A stretch of 64,000 nucleotides of DNA from Opitutaceae bacterium (GCA_003164715.1 PLTZ01000078.1:1-64000), one strand, 5' to 3'. Shown: positions 44,863 through 54,189, counted from the stretch's first letter. A program made the numbers and translations. Notes: generated from the sequence alone by a model not told the origin.

Positions 44863-46812
44863 ATGAACGCACCTCCGGACACCGCCCCCACGCCCAAGGC
44901 CGCAGCACCCGGGGCGCCCGCCGCCCCCGCAGCCCGGCCGTCGCAGTCGGACCACCTCCAGCTGGTCGTCGTGGGCCACGTCGACCACGGGAAGTCGACG
45001 CTCATCGGCAGGCTTCTCTTCGACACCCATTCCGTGCCCGACGGGAAGGCGGAGCGGATCGAGGCCGCCTGCAAGGCCGAGGGGATGGAGTTCGAGTACG
45101 CGTTCCTCCTGGACGCGCTCCTCGAGGAGCAGGCGCAGAACATCACGATGGACACGACCCGGGTGCCCTTCCGCACCGAGCGCCGACCGTTCACGATCAT
45201 CGACGCCCCAGGCCACAAGGAATTCCTGAAGAACATGATCACCGGGGCCGCGAGCGCCGACGCCGCGGTGCTGCTCGTCGACGCGCAGGAGGGGCTGCGC
45301 GAGCAGACCCGCCGGCACTGCTTCCTGCTCTCGCTGCTCGGGCTGCGGCAGATCGTCGTGGCCGTCAATAAGATGGACCTGGTCGACTACCGCCCGGACG
45401 TCTTCGACGCGATCCGCACCGAGCTCTCCGAGTTCCTCGCCAAGCTGGGCATCGAGCCGGCGCACTTCATCCCGATTTCGGCCAAGCACGGCGAGGGGCT
45501 GCTCCGGGGCAGCGGCCGGATGGCCTGGTACCGCGGGCCGACGCTGCTCGACGTCCTCGAGAGGTTCCGGGCCAATCCCCCGGCCTCGGGAGGACCGCTG
45601 CGGCTTTCCGTCCAAGACGTCTACCGCTTCGACTCCCGCCGGATCATCGCCGGGCTCATCGAGTCAGGCAGCGTCTCGGTCGGGGACGCGATCGAGTTCG
45701 TGCCCGGCGGCAAGCGAAGCCGGGTCAGGTCGATCGAGACCTGGCCCCAGTCGGACCCGCCCCGGGCCGGCCCCGTCGGCTCCGGCAGCGAGGTTGCGCT
45801 CACGCTCGAGGACGAGCTGTTCGTCGAGCGCGGCCAGATCGGCGCCCCGCTCGGCGACAAGCCCTATGAGGCCCGCACGTTCACGGCGCGGGTCTTCTGG
45901 ATACACGACACGCCGCTGCGTTCGGGGGAGTTGATCCCGCTCAAGCTCGGGACGCAGCAGGCCGAGGCCCGCGTGCTCGGCATCCAGCGCACGCTGGACG
46001 CCGTGACGCTCGAGAGCGGCACCGGCACGACGGGCGAGGTCAAGGTGCATGAGGTGGCGGAGATCCGCCTTCGCGTCCGCAAGCCGATCGCCTTCGACGT
46101 CGGCGGAAAGGTGCCGGCGCTCGGCCGCTTCGTCCTGATGCGGGGCCGCCGGATCGGCGGGGGCGGCGTCATTGACTCCGTTGTCGACGAGCCGACGGCC
46201 ACGCTGGGCAAGGGCCCCGTGAGCCGCGCCGCCATCCTCGGGCACCGGGGCTGCATCATCTGGATGACGGGGCTCTCGGGCTCCGGGAAGTCGACGCTCG
46301 CCCAGGCCCTGGAGCAGCGCCTCCTGACTTCGGGCATCCTGTCCGCCGTCCTGGACGGCGACGTGCTGCGCACGGGGCTCAGCCGCAACCTCGGCTTCAC
46401 GCCGGATGACCGCAGCGAGAACCTTCGCCGGGCGACCGAGCTGGCGATCCACCTCGCCGACGCCGGCGTCGTGGTCATCGCGGCGCTCATCTCGCCGTAC
46501 CGCCTGGACCGGGCCATGGCCGCCGAGCGGGCCAAGGAGAAGGGAATCCCGTTCGCCGAGATCTACATCAACGCCCCCCTCGCCGAGTGCGAGCGGCGCG
46601 ACCCAAAGCAGCTCTACAGGAAGGCGCGCGCCGGCCAGATCCTGCAGTTCACCGGGATCGATTCCCCCTACGAGGCCCCGCTTGCTCCCGACCTCGAGCT
46701 GAGGACGGACCGGGAATCCGTGGGCGATTCGATCGAAAAGCTGACGCAGGCGGCGCTGAGCCTCGCCCGGCCCCAGGAGCAGGCCCTGGACGGAGCCGGT
46801 GCCGACATATGA
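44863..46812 (+). CDS. cysNC: bifunctional sulfate adenylyltransferase subunit 1/adenylylsulfate kinase
   Basis: The 649-residue protein is a fusion: an EF-Tu-like GTPase (CysN) with G1 GHVDHGKST (38-46), DAPGH and NKMD followed by two beta-barrel domains, then an APS kinase (CysC) from about residue 460 with P-loop GLSGSGKST (470-478), DGDVLRTGLSRNLGF and the ISPYR motif containing the phospho-acceptor Ser. It activates sulfate to APS and then PAPS. A 25-residue Ala/Pro-rich N-terminal extension precedes the GTPase. Start: ATG at 44863, with GTG at 44851 overlapping the cysD stop as an alternative. Its end overlaps the methyltransferase gene by 4 bases. Confidence 0.94.
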   Translation: MNAPPDTAPTPKAAAPGAPAAPAARPSQSDHLQLVVVGHVDHGKSTLIGRLLFDTHSVPDGKAERIEAACKAEGMEFEYAFLLDALLEEQAQNITMDTTRVPFRTERRPFTIIDAPGHKEFLKNMITGAASADAAVLLVDAQEGLREQTRRHCFLLSLLGLRQIVVAVNKMDLVDYRPDVFDAIRTELSEFLAKLGIEPAHFIPISAKHGEGLLRGSGRMAWYRGPTLLDVLERFRANPPASGGPLRLSVQDVYRFDSRRIIAGLIESGSVSVGDAIEFVPGGKRSRVRSIETWPQSDPPRAGPVGSGSEVALTLEDELFVERGQIGAPLGDKPYEARTFTARVFWIHDTPLRSGELIPLKLGTQQAEARVLGIQRTLDAVTLESGTGTTGEVKVHEVAEIRLRVRKPIAFDVGGKVPALGRFVLMRGRRIGGGGVIDSVVDEPTATLGKGPVSRAAILGHRGCIIWMTGLSGSGKSTLAQALEQRLLTSGILSAVLDGDVLRTGLSRNLGFTPDDRSENLRRATELAIHLADAGVVVIAALISPYRLDRAMAAERAKEKGIPFAEIYINAPLAECERRDPKQLYRKARAGQILQFTGIDSPYEAPLAPDLELRTDRESVGDSIEKLTQAALSLARPQEQALDGAGADI

Positions 46813-47582
46813 ACCCCGGAACGGTATATCTGGTCGGCGCGGGGCCCGGGGACCCGGAGCTCATCACGCTCAAGGCGCGCCGCGTCCTCGCCGAGGCCGA
46901 CGCCGTGGTGTACGACCACCTGGTCGACGCGGCGCTCCTCGAACTCGCGCCGCCGGGATGCGAGCGTATCTTCGCCGGCAAGAAGGGCGGCCAGGTCTGC
47001 CGGCCCCAGGACGAGATCGACGGGATGCTCGTGCGGCTGGCCCTCGAGGGGAAGAGCGTCGTCCGCCTGAAGGGCGGGGACCCCTTCATCTTCGGACGGG
47101 GCGGCGAGGAGGCGTCCGCGCTTGCGGCCGCGGGAATCCCCTTTGAGATCGTGCCCGGGGTCACCGCGGCGCTCGCCGCGGCCGCCTACGCGGGCATCCC
47201 CCTCACCCACCGGCTGCACAGCTCCGCCGTCGTGTTCCTGACCGGCCACGAGGACCCGGCCAAGGCGGACGCGACAGTGCATTGGGAGGACTACGCCCGA
47301 CTGAAGGCCACGCTCTGCGTCTACATGGGCGTAAGGAAACTGCCGGTGATCGCCCGCCGCCTCGAGGCCGGCGGCATGGCGCCGTCGACCCCGGCTGCGA
47401 TCGTGGAGTCGGCCACCACCGAGGCCCACCGGAGGATCCTCGGGACCCTGGGGACGATAGCCAATCTCGCCGCCCGCGAGGACGTCCAGGCGCCCGCGCT
47501 GCTCATCATCGGCGAGGTCGCGGCCTTCGCCGAGTCGCTCTCCTGGTTCGAAAACGCAGCGCGCCTCTCCGCGGCACGATGA
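46809..47582 (+). CDS. cobA: uroporphyrinogen-III C-methyltransferase
   Basis: SUMT methylates uroporphyrinogen III at C2 and C7 to precorrin-2, the branch point to siroheme and cobalamin. The 257-residue single-domain enzyme has VYLVGAGPGDPELITLKA (5-22), VVYDHLVD, LKGGDPFIFGRGGEEA, VPGVTAALAAAAYAGIPLTHR and a C-terminal LLIIGEV. The ATG at 46809 overlaps the cysNC stop. In this operon its product serves the siroheme of the sulfite reductase encoded two genes downstream. There is no fused dehydrogenase/chelatase (CysG) domain. Confidence 0.94.
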   Translation: MNPGTVYLVGAGPGDPELITLKARRVLAEADAVVYDHLVDAALLELAPPGCERIFAGKKGGQVCRPQDEIDGMLVRLALEGKSVVRLKGGDPFIFGRGGEEASALAAAGIPFEIVPGVTAALAAAAYAGIPLTHRLHSSAVVFLTGHEDPAKADATVHWEDYARLKATLCVYMGVRKLPVIARRLEAGGMAPSTPAAIVESATTEAHRRILGTLGTIANLAAREDVQAPALLIIGEVAAFAESLSWFENAARLSAAR

Positions 47583-48400
47583 AGACCGCCCTCATCGACA
47601 ACGGATCGCTCGAGCCCGCGGCCCACGCCTGCCTGCGGGCGGCGGCGGCGGCCATCGGCGCGCGGGCGGGAACCCGCGTCGACGCGGTCTCGTGGAGGCA
47701 CAGCGGCCGCATTCCGGCCGTCGCACTGGAAGGAGGCCCGGCATGGACGCTCGCGCGCTGGATCCGCGCCCGGGTGGCGGCGGGAGAGCGCGAGTACCTT
47801 TTCATCCCGTTCTTCATCAGCCCGCAGGGCACGATCGGCAGCTCGATTCGCCGGGATCTTGACCGCCTGCGGGAGACCGAGGGGGGCTTCGACTATGCGT
47901 TCACGGAGGGGCTCCCCACGGACTCGGCCCTGCCGGCGATCGTCGCAGACCGCATCCGGGAGTCGGCGTCGCGCCTCGGGCTACCGAGGCCCCCGGTCGT
48001 CGTGGTCGACCACGGCGGGCCGTCGCCCGCCTCCGCCGAGGTACGCAACCAGGTCGCGGACCGCGTCCGCGCCGAGCTTGGCGGCGCGATCGGCCCCCTC
48101 CTCGCGACCTCGATGGAATCCCCGGACGGCCCGGACTTCGCCTTCAACCGCCCGCTCCTCTGCGAGGCGCTCGCGCGGCCCGGGTTCGACTCGGGCGACG
48201 TCTTGATCGCCCCGCTCTTCCTCTCGCCCGGCCGGCACGCGGGGCCCGGGGGCGACCTCGTGCGGATCGCCCGCGGGGCCGAGGTGCGCGCGCCGCGGCT
48301 TCGCTGCCATTTCACCGATCTAGTGGGGTCGCACCCCCTCGCCCTTGAGACCCTCGCTGGCTCCCTTTCCCGGGTGCTGCGCGTCGCCACCCAGCCATGA
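47579..48400 (+). CDS. CbiX/SirB-like sirohydrochlorin chelatase
   Basis: The 273-residue protein contains two related CbiX-type halves. The N-terminal half begins TALIDNGSLEPAAHA and reads FIPFFISPQGTIG further on. The C-terminal half begins VVVDHGGPSPASAEV (the H-G-x-x-x-P/S metal-site loop) and has LIAPLFLSPGRHAGPGGDL. Such enzymes insert Fe or Co into sirohydrochlorin. The first half has Asn where the second has His, so perhaps only one half is catalytic. ATGA overlaps on both sides embed it between the methyltransferase and the sulfite reductase, which points to iron insertion for siroheme. No separate precorrin-2 dehydrogenase gene is seen nearby. Confidence 0.82.
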   Translation: MKTALIDNGSLEPAAHACLRAAAAAIGARAGTRVDAVSWRHSGRIPAVALEGGPAWTLARWIRARVAAGEREYLFIPFFISPQGTIGSSIRRDLDRLRETEGGFDYAFTEGLPTDSALPAIVADRIRESASRLGLPRPPVVVVDHGGPSPASAEVRNQVADRVRAELGGAIGPLLATSMESPDGPDFAFNRPLLCEALARPGFDSGDVLIAPLFLSPGRHAGPGGDLVRIARGAEVRAPRLRCHFTDLVGSHPLALETLAGSLSRVLRVATQP

Positions 48401-50133
48401 GCAACGAACCCCAGACCGCGTCGCCGCCGCTCCACAAGAACGAGCAGATCAAGGCTGAGAGCCGTTTCCTGAGGGGCCACATCCGCGAGGACCTCGAGGA
48501 CCCGTCGTCCGGGACTATTTCTGAAGACAGCGCCCAGCTCACCAAGTTTCACGGGGTCTATCCGCAGGACGACCGCGACCAGAGGGTCCAGCGGCGCCGG
48601 GAGGGCAAGGATAAGGCCTACATCTTCATGGCGAGGGTGCGCGTGCCCGGAGGAGTCTGCACGCCCCAGCAGTGGCTCGCGATGGATGCGGTCTCGGACG
48701 CTTACGGGAACGGGACGCTCAAGATCACGAACCGCCAGTCCTTCCAGCTCCACGGGGTCATCAAGAGCAACCTGCGCGCGGCGATCCGCGAGGTGAACCG
48801 CGCCCTCCTCGACACGCTCGCCGCGTGCGGCGACGTGAACCGCAACGTGATGTGCAACCCCAACCCGCACCTCTCCGCGCTCCACGCCGAGACGCTCGGG
48901 ATCGCAAGGGCCGTCGCGGAGCGCCTGCTGCCGCGGACAAGGGCCTACCACGAGCTCTGGATCGAGGACACCCTTGTCGCCGGGGGCGAGCCCCCCGAGG
49001 ACGAGGAGCCCCTGTACGGCAGGACGTACCTTCCGAGGAAGTTCAAGATCGTGTTCGCCGTCCCGCCGAGCAACGACGTGGATGTGTTCGCCCACGACCT
49101 CGGCTTCATCGCGATCACGGACGAGGCGGGCCGGCTGGCCGGCTTCGACGTGACGGTCGGGGGCGGCATGGGAATGACGCACGGCCAGGCCGAGACCTAC
49201 CCCAGGCTGGCGGACGTGCTCGGGTTCTGCCGCCCCGACCAGGTGGTCGACGTCGCCGAGAAAATCGTGACGGTGCAGCGCGACTTCGGCGACCGGACCG
49301 ACCGCAAGCACGCGCGCTTCAAGTACACGGTTGCGGACCGCGGGCTCGCCTGGATCCGCGCCGAGGTTGAGCGGCGGCTCGGATGGGAGCTCGGCTCGCC
49401 CCGGCGCTTCGAGTTCACCGGCACCGGCGACCGCTACGGCTGGACGGAGGGCCCGAACGGCGACGCCCATTTCACGCTCTTCATCGAGAACGGCCGCGTG
49501 AAGGGGCCTACAAAGACGGCGCTCCGGGAAATCGCGAAGGTCCATAAGGGCGATTTCCGGTTGACGCCGAACCAGCACCTCATGATCGCGAGCGTCGCCA
49601 CGGCGGACAGGCCGCGGATCGGCGCCCTGTTGCGGGAGCACGTCCTCGACGGCGCGCACCGCGCCTCGGGGCTCCGGCTGAACGCCATGGCCTGCGTCGC
49701 CCTGCCCACGTGCGGGCTCGCCCTGGCCGAGAGCGAGCGCTACCTGCCGGACCTTGTGACGGAGCTCGAGGCGGAGGTCGAGGCGGCGGGACTTCGCGAC
49801 GACGCGATTGTCATCCGGATGACGGGCTGCCCCAACGGATGCGGACGGCCCTTCCTCGCCGAGATCGGCTTCGTCGGCAAGGCGCCGGGAAAATACAACG
49901 TCTACCTCGGCGCCGCCTTCAACGGGACCCGGATGAACGCCCTCTACAAGCCCTCGGTTGCCGCCGCAGAGATCGTGCCGCTTGTGCGACCGATGCTCAG
50001 GCGCTACGCCATGGAGCGGATCCCCGGCGAGCGGTTCGGGGACTTCGCGATCCGCATGGGCTGGGTGACCCCCACCGGGGCGCCCGCGGACTTCCACGCC
50101 CAGGTGGCGATAAGCGACACGGCGGATCTTTGA
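48397..50133 (+). CDS. cysI: sulfite reductase hemoprotein (beta) subunit
   Basis: The enzyme reduces sulfite to sulfide with six electrons at a siroheme coupled to a 4Fe-4S cluster. The 578-residue protein has two ferredoxin-like half-domains and the cluster ligands Cys433 and Cys439 (ACVALPTCG) and Cys478 and Cys482 (GCPNGCG); the last bridges to siroheme. LKITNRQSFQLHG and the N-x-N-R-N-V-M-type segment (DVNRNVMCNPNP) are sulfite reductase features. No flavoprotein subunit CysJ is in the operon, so the donor may be ferredoxin or a CysJ elsewhere. It closes the operon and is followed by a strong terminator. Confidence 0.93.
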   Translation: MSNEPQTASPPLHKNEQIKAESRFLRGHIREDLEDPSSGTISEDSAQLTKFHGVYPQDDRDQRVQRRREGKDKAYIFMARVRVPGGVCTPQQWLAMDAVSDAYGNGTLKITNRQSFQLHGVIKSNLRAAIREVNRALLDTLAACGDVNRNVMCNPNPHLSALHAETLGIARAVAERLLPRTRAYHELWIEDTLVAGGEPPEDEEPLYGRTYLPRKFKIVFAVPPSNDVDVFAHDLGFIAITDEAGRLAGFDVTVGGGMGMTHGQAETYPRLADVLGFCRPDQVVDVAEKIVTVQRDFGDRTDRKHARFKYTVADRGLAWIRAEVERRLGWELGSPRRFEFTGTGDRYGWTEGPNGDAHFTLFIENGRVKGPTKTALREIAKVHKGDFRLTPNQHLMIASVATADRPRIGALLREHVLDGAHRASGLRLNAMACVALPTCGLALAESERYLPDLVTELEAEVEAAGLRDDAIVIRMTGCPNGCGRPFLAEIGFVGKAPGKYNVYLGAAFNGTRMNALYKPSVAAAEIVPLVRPMLRRYAMERIPGERFGDFAIRMGWVTPTGAPADFHAQVAISDTADL

Positions 50134-50153
50134 GCGGCCGGATCCTCCAAATG

Positions 50154-50184
50154 AAACGGGCCGCCTACCCCAGGCGGCCCGTTT
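50154..50184 (+). terminator. strong hairpin terminator of the cys operon
   Basis: AAACGGGCCGCCT (50154-50166) pairs perfectly over 13 bases with AGGCGGCCCGTTT (50172-50184) around the loop ACCCC, 20 bases after the cysI stop. The A-start/T-end arms make it bidirectional in form, and it may also stop the minus-strand transcript arriving from 50360. Confidence 0.88.
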
Positions 50185-50359
50185 ACTGTGCTGACTTACC
50201 CTGTTTTACCCTAAGCGACGTGTTCCAGCTCTGAGTTTGGACACATCCGCTTCAGTCACGGCAGACGGGCCGCCGGGGCAAATGGTTTCACGCGTCCTGC
50301 ATATAATTCACATTCCATTTACGGATATTGACTTAGGACGCCCGATGGCCGCGCGACCG

Positions 50360-50677
50360 TCAGGGCCCTCCCCCGGGTCCGGCGTGGGCCGGCTTCCTCG
50401 GTCTCGGCTCGGTCCAGAGCCTCACCAGAAGCTCCGCAAGGTTCTTCATGCTCGTTCGCTTCAGGCCGTAGGCCCGGGCCGCGGCGACAAAGACCGGGGC
50501 CACCGCGCTCCTTTCCTCGTAGTAGCGCCAGAGCTCCGCATCGATCCTGGCCACGGCCCCGTGGACCTCGGCCGACGCCGCCACAATGGTCCGAACCTTG
50601 TGCTGAAGATGCTGTCTCTCGTCCTTGTGACCTTGAACGTAATCGTACAGAACCTGCTCGCTCCTGTTGAGACTCAT
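50360..50677 (-). CDS. small hypothetical protein
   Basis: The 105-residue soluble protein is predicted mainly helical (MSLNRSEQVLYDYVQGHKDERQ ... RTSMKNLAELLVRLW) with a basic, proline-rich C-terminal tail (EPRPRKPAHAGPGG). There is no signal peptide or membrane helix. It starts opposite an AT-rich promoter-like stretch (about 50690-50720) shared with the divergent gene at 50800. Amino-acid composition is normal for a protein, unlike most antisense frames here, but no family is recognised. The 175 bases between its end and the cys terminator hold nothing I can identify. Confidence 0.55.
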   Translation of the reverse strand: MSLNRSEQVLYDYVQGHKDERQHLQHKVRTIVAASAEVHGAVARIDAELWRYYEERSAVAPVFVAAARAYGLKRTSMKNLAELLVRLWTEPRPRKPAHAGPGGGP

Positions 50678-50799
50678 ACGGGCAACGTGCTGCAGCTATT
50701 GTAAAAAACAACCGTAAAACCCACGGCCAGCATGGCATTGCATTTGCTGTCCATTCGTGGTTAACCTCTTACCCAGTAGACGTAACAATTCCCCAACTC

Positions 50800-51612
50800 A
50801 TGTGGCAAAAACTCAAAGAGCAATTACCTGCCATCATTCTTACCGCCATTCTGATTTCCGGCGCGGCGTTCTGGCTGCATACGCAGACTGTTTCGGAGAT
50901 GACCGCAAAGGAGGAGGCGGACCTGGTCCCGCTTCGTGAGCAGAACGAGGCCCTGAAGGCGTCCTCAGAGGAGAACCGGCGCACGATCGAGGCGACCAAC
51001 AAGCTGCTCAAGGACGCGATTTCGAAGCGCGAGGCGGATATGTTCCGCACGGACGAGGAGATCCAGAAGCTCAACGGCGAGCGGATGGACGCCCTCGCGG
51101 AGGCGATTGCGAAGAAGGTACAGCCGTACAACCCCCTCCCGAAGAGCCCGGAGGAGGCCGAGAAGATGCAGAACGAGCAGGTCGACAAGGTCTCCTCGAG
51201 GCTGCAACTGAAGATCCAGCCGATCCTAACCGAGATGGCCAAGGACCAGAACCTCACGCGCGCGTCGATCGAGAAGTACACCCAGCGGATCTCGGACCAG
51301 GTGGGGACCGCCCTCACGGCGGAGATGGCCCGCAACCAGAAGCTCAACAACAATCTCCAGGAGACGCAGGCCGCCGCAGACGACGCCCTCAAGCTGAGCC
51401 ATGAGCTGACCGCCCTTTACCTGAGCACGTTCAAGGACGAGGGCATCGTCACCCGGCTCCTCATGCTGCCGGCCAACGTGGTCAAGGACGCCGCAAACTT
51501 CAGCATCATTACCAGCAGCGATCGCAAGAAGGTCGAGCAGGACCTGGTCAACAAGGAGAACGATATCGAGAAGCGGCTCTCCGACCTGCAGGCGCAGGCC
51601 CCGAAGAGCTGA
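50800..51612 (+). CDS. membrane-anchored coiled-coil protein of unknown function
   Basis: The 270-residue protein has one N-terminal membrane helix (about 9-28, LPAIILTAILISGAAFWLH), a long charged helical region with heptad character (about 35-215: LREQNEALKASSEENRRTIE, KEEADL) and a short second hydrophobic or amphipathic segment (about 205-225). The C-terminus is again helical and charged. Orientation is probably N-in with the coiled coil outside the inner membrane. An AT-rich stretch upstream serves as promoter. No family recognised; it resembles scaffold or spacer proteins. Confidence 0.72.
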   Translation: MWQKLKEQLPAIILTAILISGAAFWLHTQTVSEMTAKEEADLVPLREQNEALKASSEENRRTIEATNKLLKDAISKREADMFRTDEEIQKLNGERMDALAEAIAKKVQPYNPLPKSPEEAEKMQNEQVDKVSSRLQLKIQPILTEMAKDQNLTRASIEKYTQRISDQVGTALTAEMARNQKLNNNLQETQAAADDALKLSHELTALYLSTFKDEGIVTRLLMLPANVVKDAANFSIITSSDRKKVEQDLVNKENDIEKRLSDLQAQAPKS

Positions 51613-51631
51613 CGGCAGGCGCCCGCCTTCC

Positions 51632-53035
51632 TTAGGCCGGCCGCACGCGGGTCGGTAGGAGCGCCGCGTCCTGCATGCCGTGGATGATCTTCTTGTCGGG
51701 AGGGCAGAACGTCGCGAGCGCGCCGGACAGGCGCGCCTTCCCCTCGACCACGAAATAGTAGGGGCATAGCCGCAGGCGGCCGTCCACCTCGCCCGCCTCG
51801 TGCGGGGCCTCGGCGCCGTAGAGGCTGTGCCACATCCGGCGCGGCTTGCGGTAGGCCTGAAGGACGTGGAGGTTCGCCGGGGCGAGCGCCAGCGCGCGCT
51901 CGACGCCCTCCTGCCACTGCTCGCGCGAGCAGTCGCTGCCGAGGACGACGCTCCTCGCCCCCCACGCGTTCTCGTGGAATCCACTGATCTTGATGATCAG
52001 GTCGCGCTCCTTCTGCGACGCCGCGATCAGGTCGCGCCAGTCGCCCAGCGCCCGCCCGCCCGCCCTGGGCCCGTCGAGGACGGCGCCCGGCGGCAGCGGC
52101 GCCGGGTCCATGATCCAGGTGGGCGGTATCAGCGCCCGGAGGAGCTTCAGCGGCCGGGGGCCGAGGGCCTCCTTCCAGTAGTCCTGGAGCAGGTGATGGT
52201 GGAAGAGGCCGAACGCGAGCTTCTCCTCCTGGAACGAGCGCATCGGCGGGGCGACCGCGACGTCGCCGGATTCCCAGGCATCGAAGATGAAGGGGGCGGC
52301 CTTGATGCTCGGCAGGTCGAACAGCTCGAAGAAACGGTAGACGACGTCGATCTTCTCCGGATTGCCCTCGACGTCGAAGAAAAGGGCCCCCCCAAGCGGG
52401 AAAAGGTCCTCGGGCCTCATGCAGAACACCCGCTGGCCGGCGACCTGCAGCTGATGGGCGATCCACTCCATCTCGGGCCTGTAGGTCGCCGCCTCCTCGC
52501 TGACGACGAGCGCGACGAGGGGGTTGCGGGTCTCGGGCCTCAGGGCCGCAAGCGAGGCGTGGAAGTTCCGGATCATCGCGTCGTCCGCCCCGATAATCCC
52601 CTCCGTCGCGCGGTAGAGGCGGTTCAGGAACCCCGTCAGGCCTATCCCGCCCGGCACCGAGTCGAGTTCCGTCATCACAAAGCCTTCGTCCGTCAGCAGC
52701 AGGTCCGGGCGGAGCACCGTCGGGAACATCCCTCGGGTCTTCGGGCTGCGGGCGTGCGCGATGAGGGCCGGCGGCTTGCCCCGCTCGAGGTAGTCGGCGA
52801 CCCACGGGGCCGTGAGCGGCTTGTTGCGCAGCAGGTTCCTGCCGGCCACGGACTTGAGGTAGAGCGTCTCAAGCGCCTGGTGGAACTCGAGGCATGCGGC
52901 GCCTATCGCCTCCAGTTCCTGCGCCTGCGCGGGAAGGATCGGCCACGCCTCCTGCGAGAGGCGCCACGTCTTGTCCTCGAAGAGGGGCTGGGCGGCGAAG
53001 GCGGCCTTGAGCGTGTCGTACTTGAGCTTGTGCAT
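51632..53035 (-). CDS. ATP-grasp-like protein (circularly permuted type)
   Basis: The 467-residue soluble protein contains RPDLLLTDEGFVMTELDSVPGGIGLT (split around residues 110-135), matching the pattern R-x-D-l-...-E-x-N/D-x-x-P-S/G-G-x-x-x of circularly permuted ATP-grasp and glutathionylspermidine synthase-like proteins. A later IIKISGFHENAWGARSVVLG (about 345-365) may be the ATP-binding strand pair with its lysine. Such enzymes form amide bonds on carboxylated substrates using ATP. The gene begins 10 bases after the prfB stop on the same strand and is probably co-transcribed with it. The superfamily call is by pattern; substrate unknown. Confidence 0.58.
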   Translation of the reverse strand: MHKLKYDTLKAAFAAQPLFEDKTWRLSQEAWPILPAQAQELEAIGAACLEFHQALETLYLKSVAGRNLLRNKPLTAPWVADYLERGKPPALIAHARSPKTRGMFPTVLRPDLLLTDEGFVMTELDSVPGGIGLTGFLNRLYRATEGIIGADDAMIRNFHASLAALRPETRNPLVALVVSEEAATYRPEMEWIAHQLQVAGQRVFCMRPEDLFPLGGALFFDVEGNPEKIDVVYRFFELFDLPSIKAAPFIFDAWESGDVAVAPPMRSFQEEKLAFGLFHHHLLQDYWKEALGPRPLKLLRALIPPTWIMDPAPLPPGAVLDGPRAGGRALGDWRDLIAASQKERDLIIKISGFHENAWGARSVVLGSDCSREQWQEGVERALALAPANLHVLQAYRKPRRMWHSLYGAEAPHEAGEVDGRLRLCPYYFVVEGKARLSGALATFCPPDKKIIHGMQDAALLPTRVRPA

Positions 53036-53045
53036 GACGGCCTTG

Positions 53046-54189
53046 TCAGTCGTCGATCTGGATGTCCTTGTTGCGGTGCCTCGGGCTCCCGGCGCGCAGC
53101 CACGCCGTGATGAACTTGTCCAGCTCGCCGTCGAGGACGCCCTGCGTGTCGCTCGTGCTGTAGCCCGTGCGCAGGTCCTTGACCATCTGGTAGGGCTGCA
53201 GGACGTAGCTGCGGATCTGGCTGCCCCACCCGATCTCGCCCTTCTCCCCGTAGAACCGCTCCATCTCGCTGCGCTGCTCGTCGAGCCGCTTTTCGTAGAG
53301 CCTCGCCTTCAGGACGCTCATTGCGCTCGCGCGGTTCTTGATCTGCGAGCGCTCGTTCTGGCAGACGACGACGATCCCGCTCGGGATGTGCGTGACGCGC
53401 ACCGCGGAGTCCGTGGTATTGACGCCCTGACCGCCCTTCCCCGACGAGCGGTAGACGTCGACGCGCAGGTCGCTCTCCGGGATCGCGATGTCGATGTCCT
53501 CGGTGATCTCGGCGATCACGTCCACCGCGCAGAACGAGGTGTGCCTCCTCTTGTTCGAGTCGAACGGGCTGATGCGGACCAGGCGGTGGACGCCGCGCTC
53601 CGCCTTGGCGTAGCCGTAGGCGTTCTCGCCCTTCAGGAAGAGTGTCGCCTTGGTGATGCCCGCCTGGTCGCCCGCCTGGACGTCCTGGACCTCGATCTCG
53701 AAGCCCCTGCGCTCGGCCCACCGGTTGTACATGCGGAAGAGCATGTCGGCCCAGTCGCAGGACTCGGTCCCCCCCGCCCCCGCCTGGATGGAGAGGAACG
53801 CGTTGTTCCGGTCGAACTGGCCTGTCAGGAAGGACGCGATCTCGAGCTTGTCGAGCTCGTCCCCCATGGCCGCGACCGACCCCAGGAGCTCCCGCTCGTG
53901 AACCTCGCGCTCGCCGGCGTCCGAGAGCCCAAGGAGCTCGAGCATCACGTCGGTGTCGTCGACCTTCTTCTGGAACGCGATGACGGGCAGGATGGCCCGC
54001 TTGAGCGAGTTCAGCTTGGCGATGTGCTTCTGGGCGCGCTCGTTGTTGTCCCAGAACGCGGGCGCGCCCATCTCCGCCTCCATCGCCTCTATCTCACGGC
54101 GCTTTTGATCGACGTCAAAGAAACCTCCACAGGTGGCCTGCGCGCTTCTTGATGCTCTCGATCTGGTTAAGCGTCTCGGTGGGAATCAT
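53046..54189 (-). CDS. prfB: peptide chain release factor 2, expressed by programmed +1 frameshift
   Basis: RF2 releases peptides at UGA and UAA codons. Translation starts at the ATG at 54189, runs 24 codons to an in-frame TGA (54115-54117), and must shift +1 at CTT-TGA-C to continue from GAC (54114-54116) to the end at 53046. The full product is about 380 residues. The main part has the stop-recognition motif SPF ([15 protein letters not shown]) of RF2 and the catalytic GGQ in [16 protein letters not shown]. Reading only the second frame from its first ATG (54083) would miss about 35 N-terminal residues. The shift makes RF2 level self-regulating. Confidence 0.95.
54114..54128 (-). promoter_or_regulatory. 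prfB +1 programmed frameshift site
   Basis: On the minus strand the site reads GGAGGTTTCTTTGAC: an internal Shine-Dalgarno GGAGG (54124-54128), a 3-base spacer, the slippery CTT (54118-54120), the premature TGA and a C after it. Spacing and bases match the classic bacterial RF2 shift site. Low RF2 slows termination at TGA and favours the shift. Confidence 0.95.

Noticed and set aside
48397-50133. Assimilatory nitrite reductase instead of sulfite reductase
   Set aside because: The operon with cysH, cysD, cysNC and siroheme genes supports sulfite as substrate; no nitrate genes are nearby.
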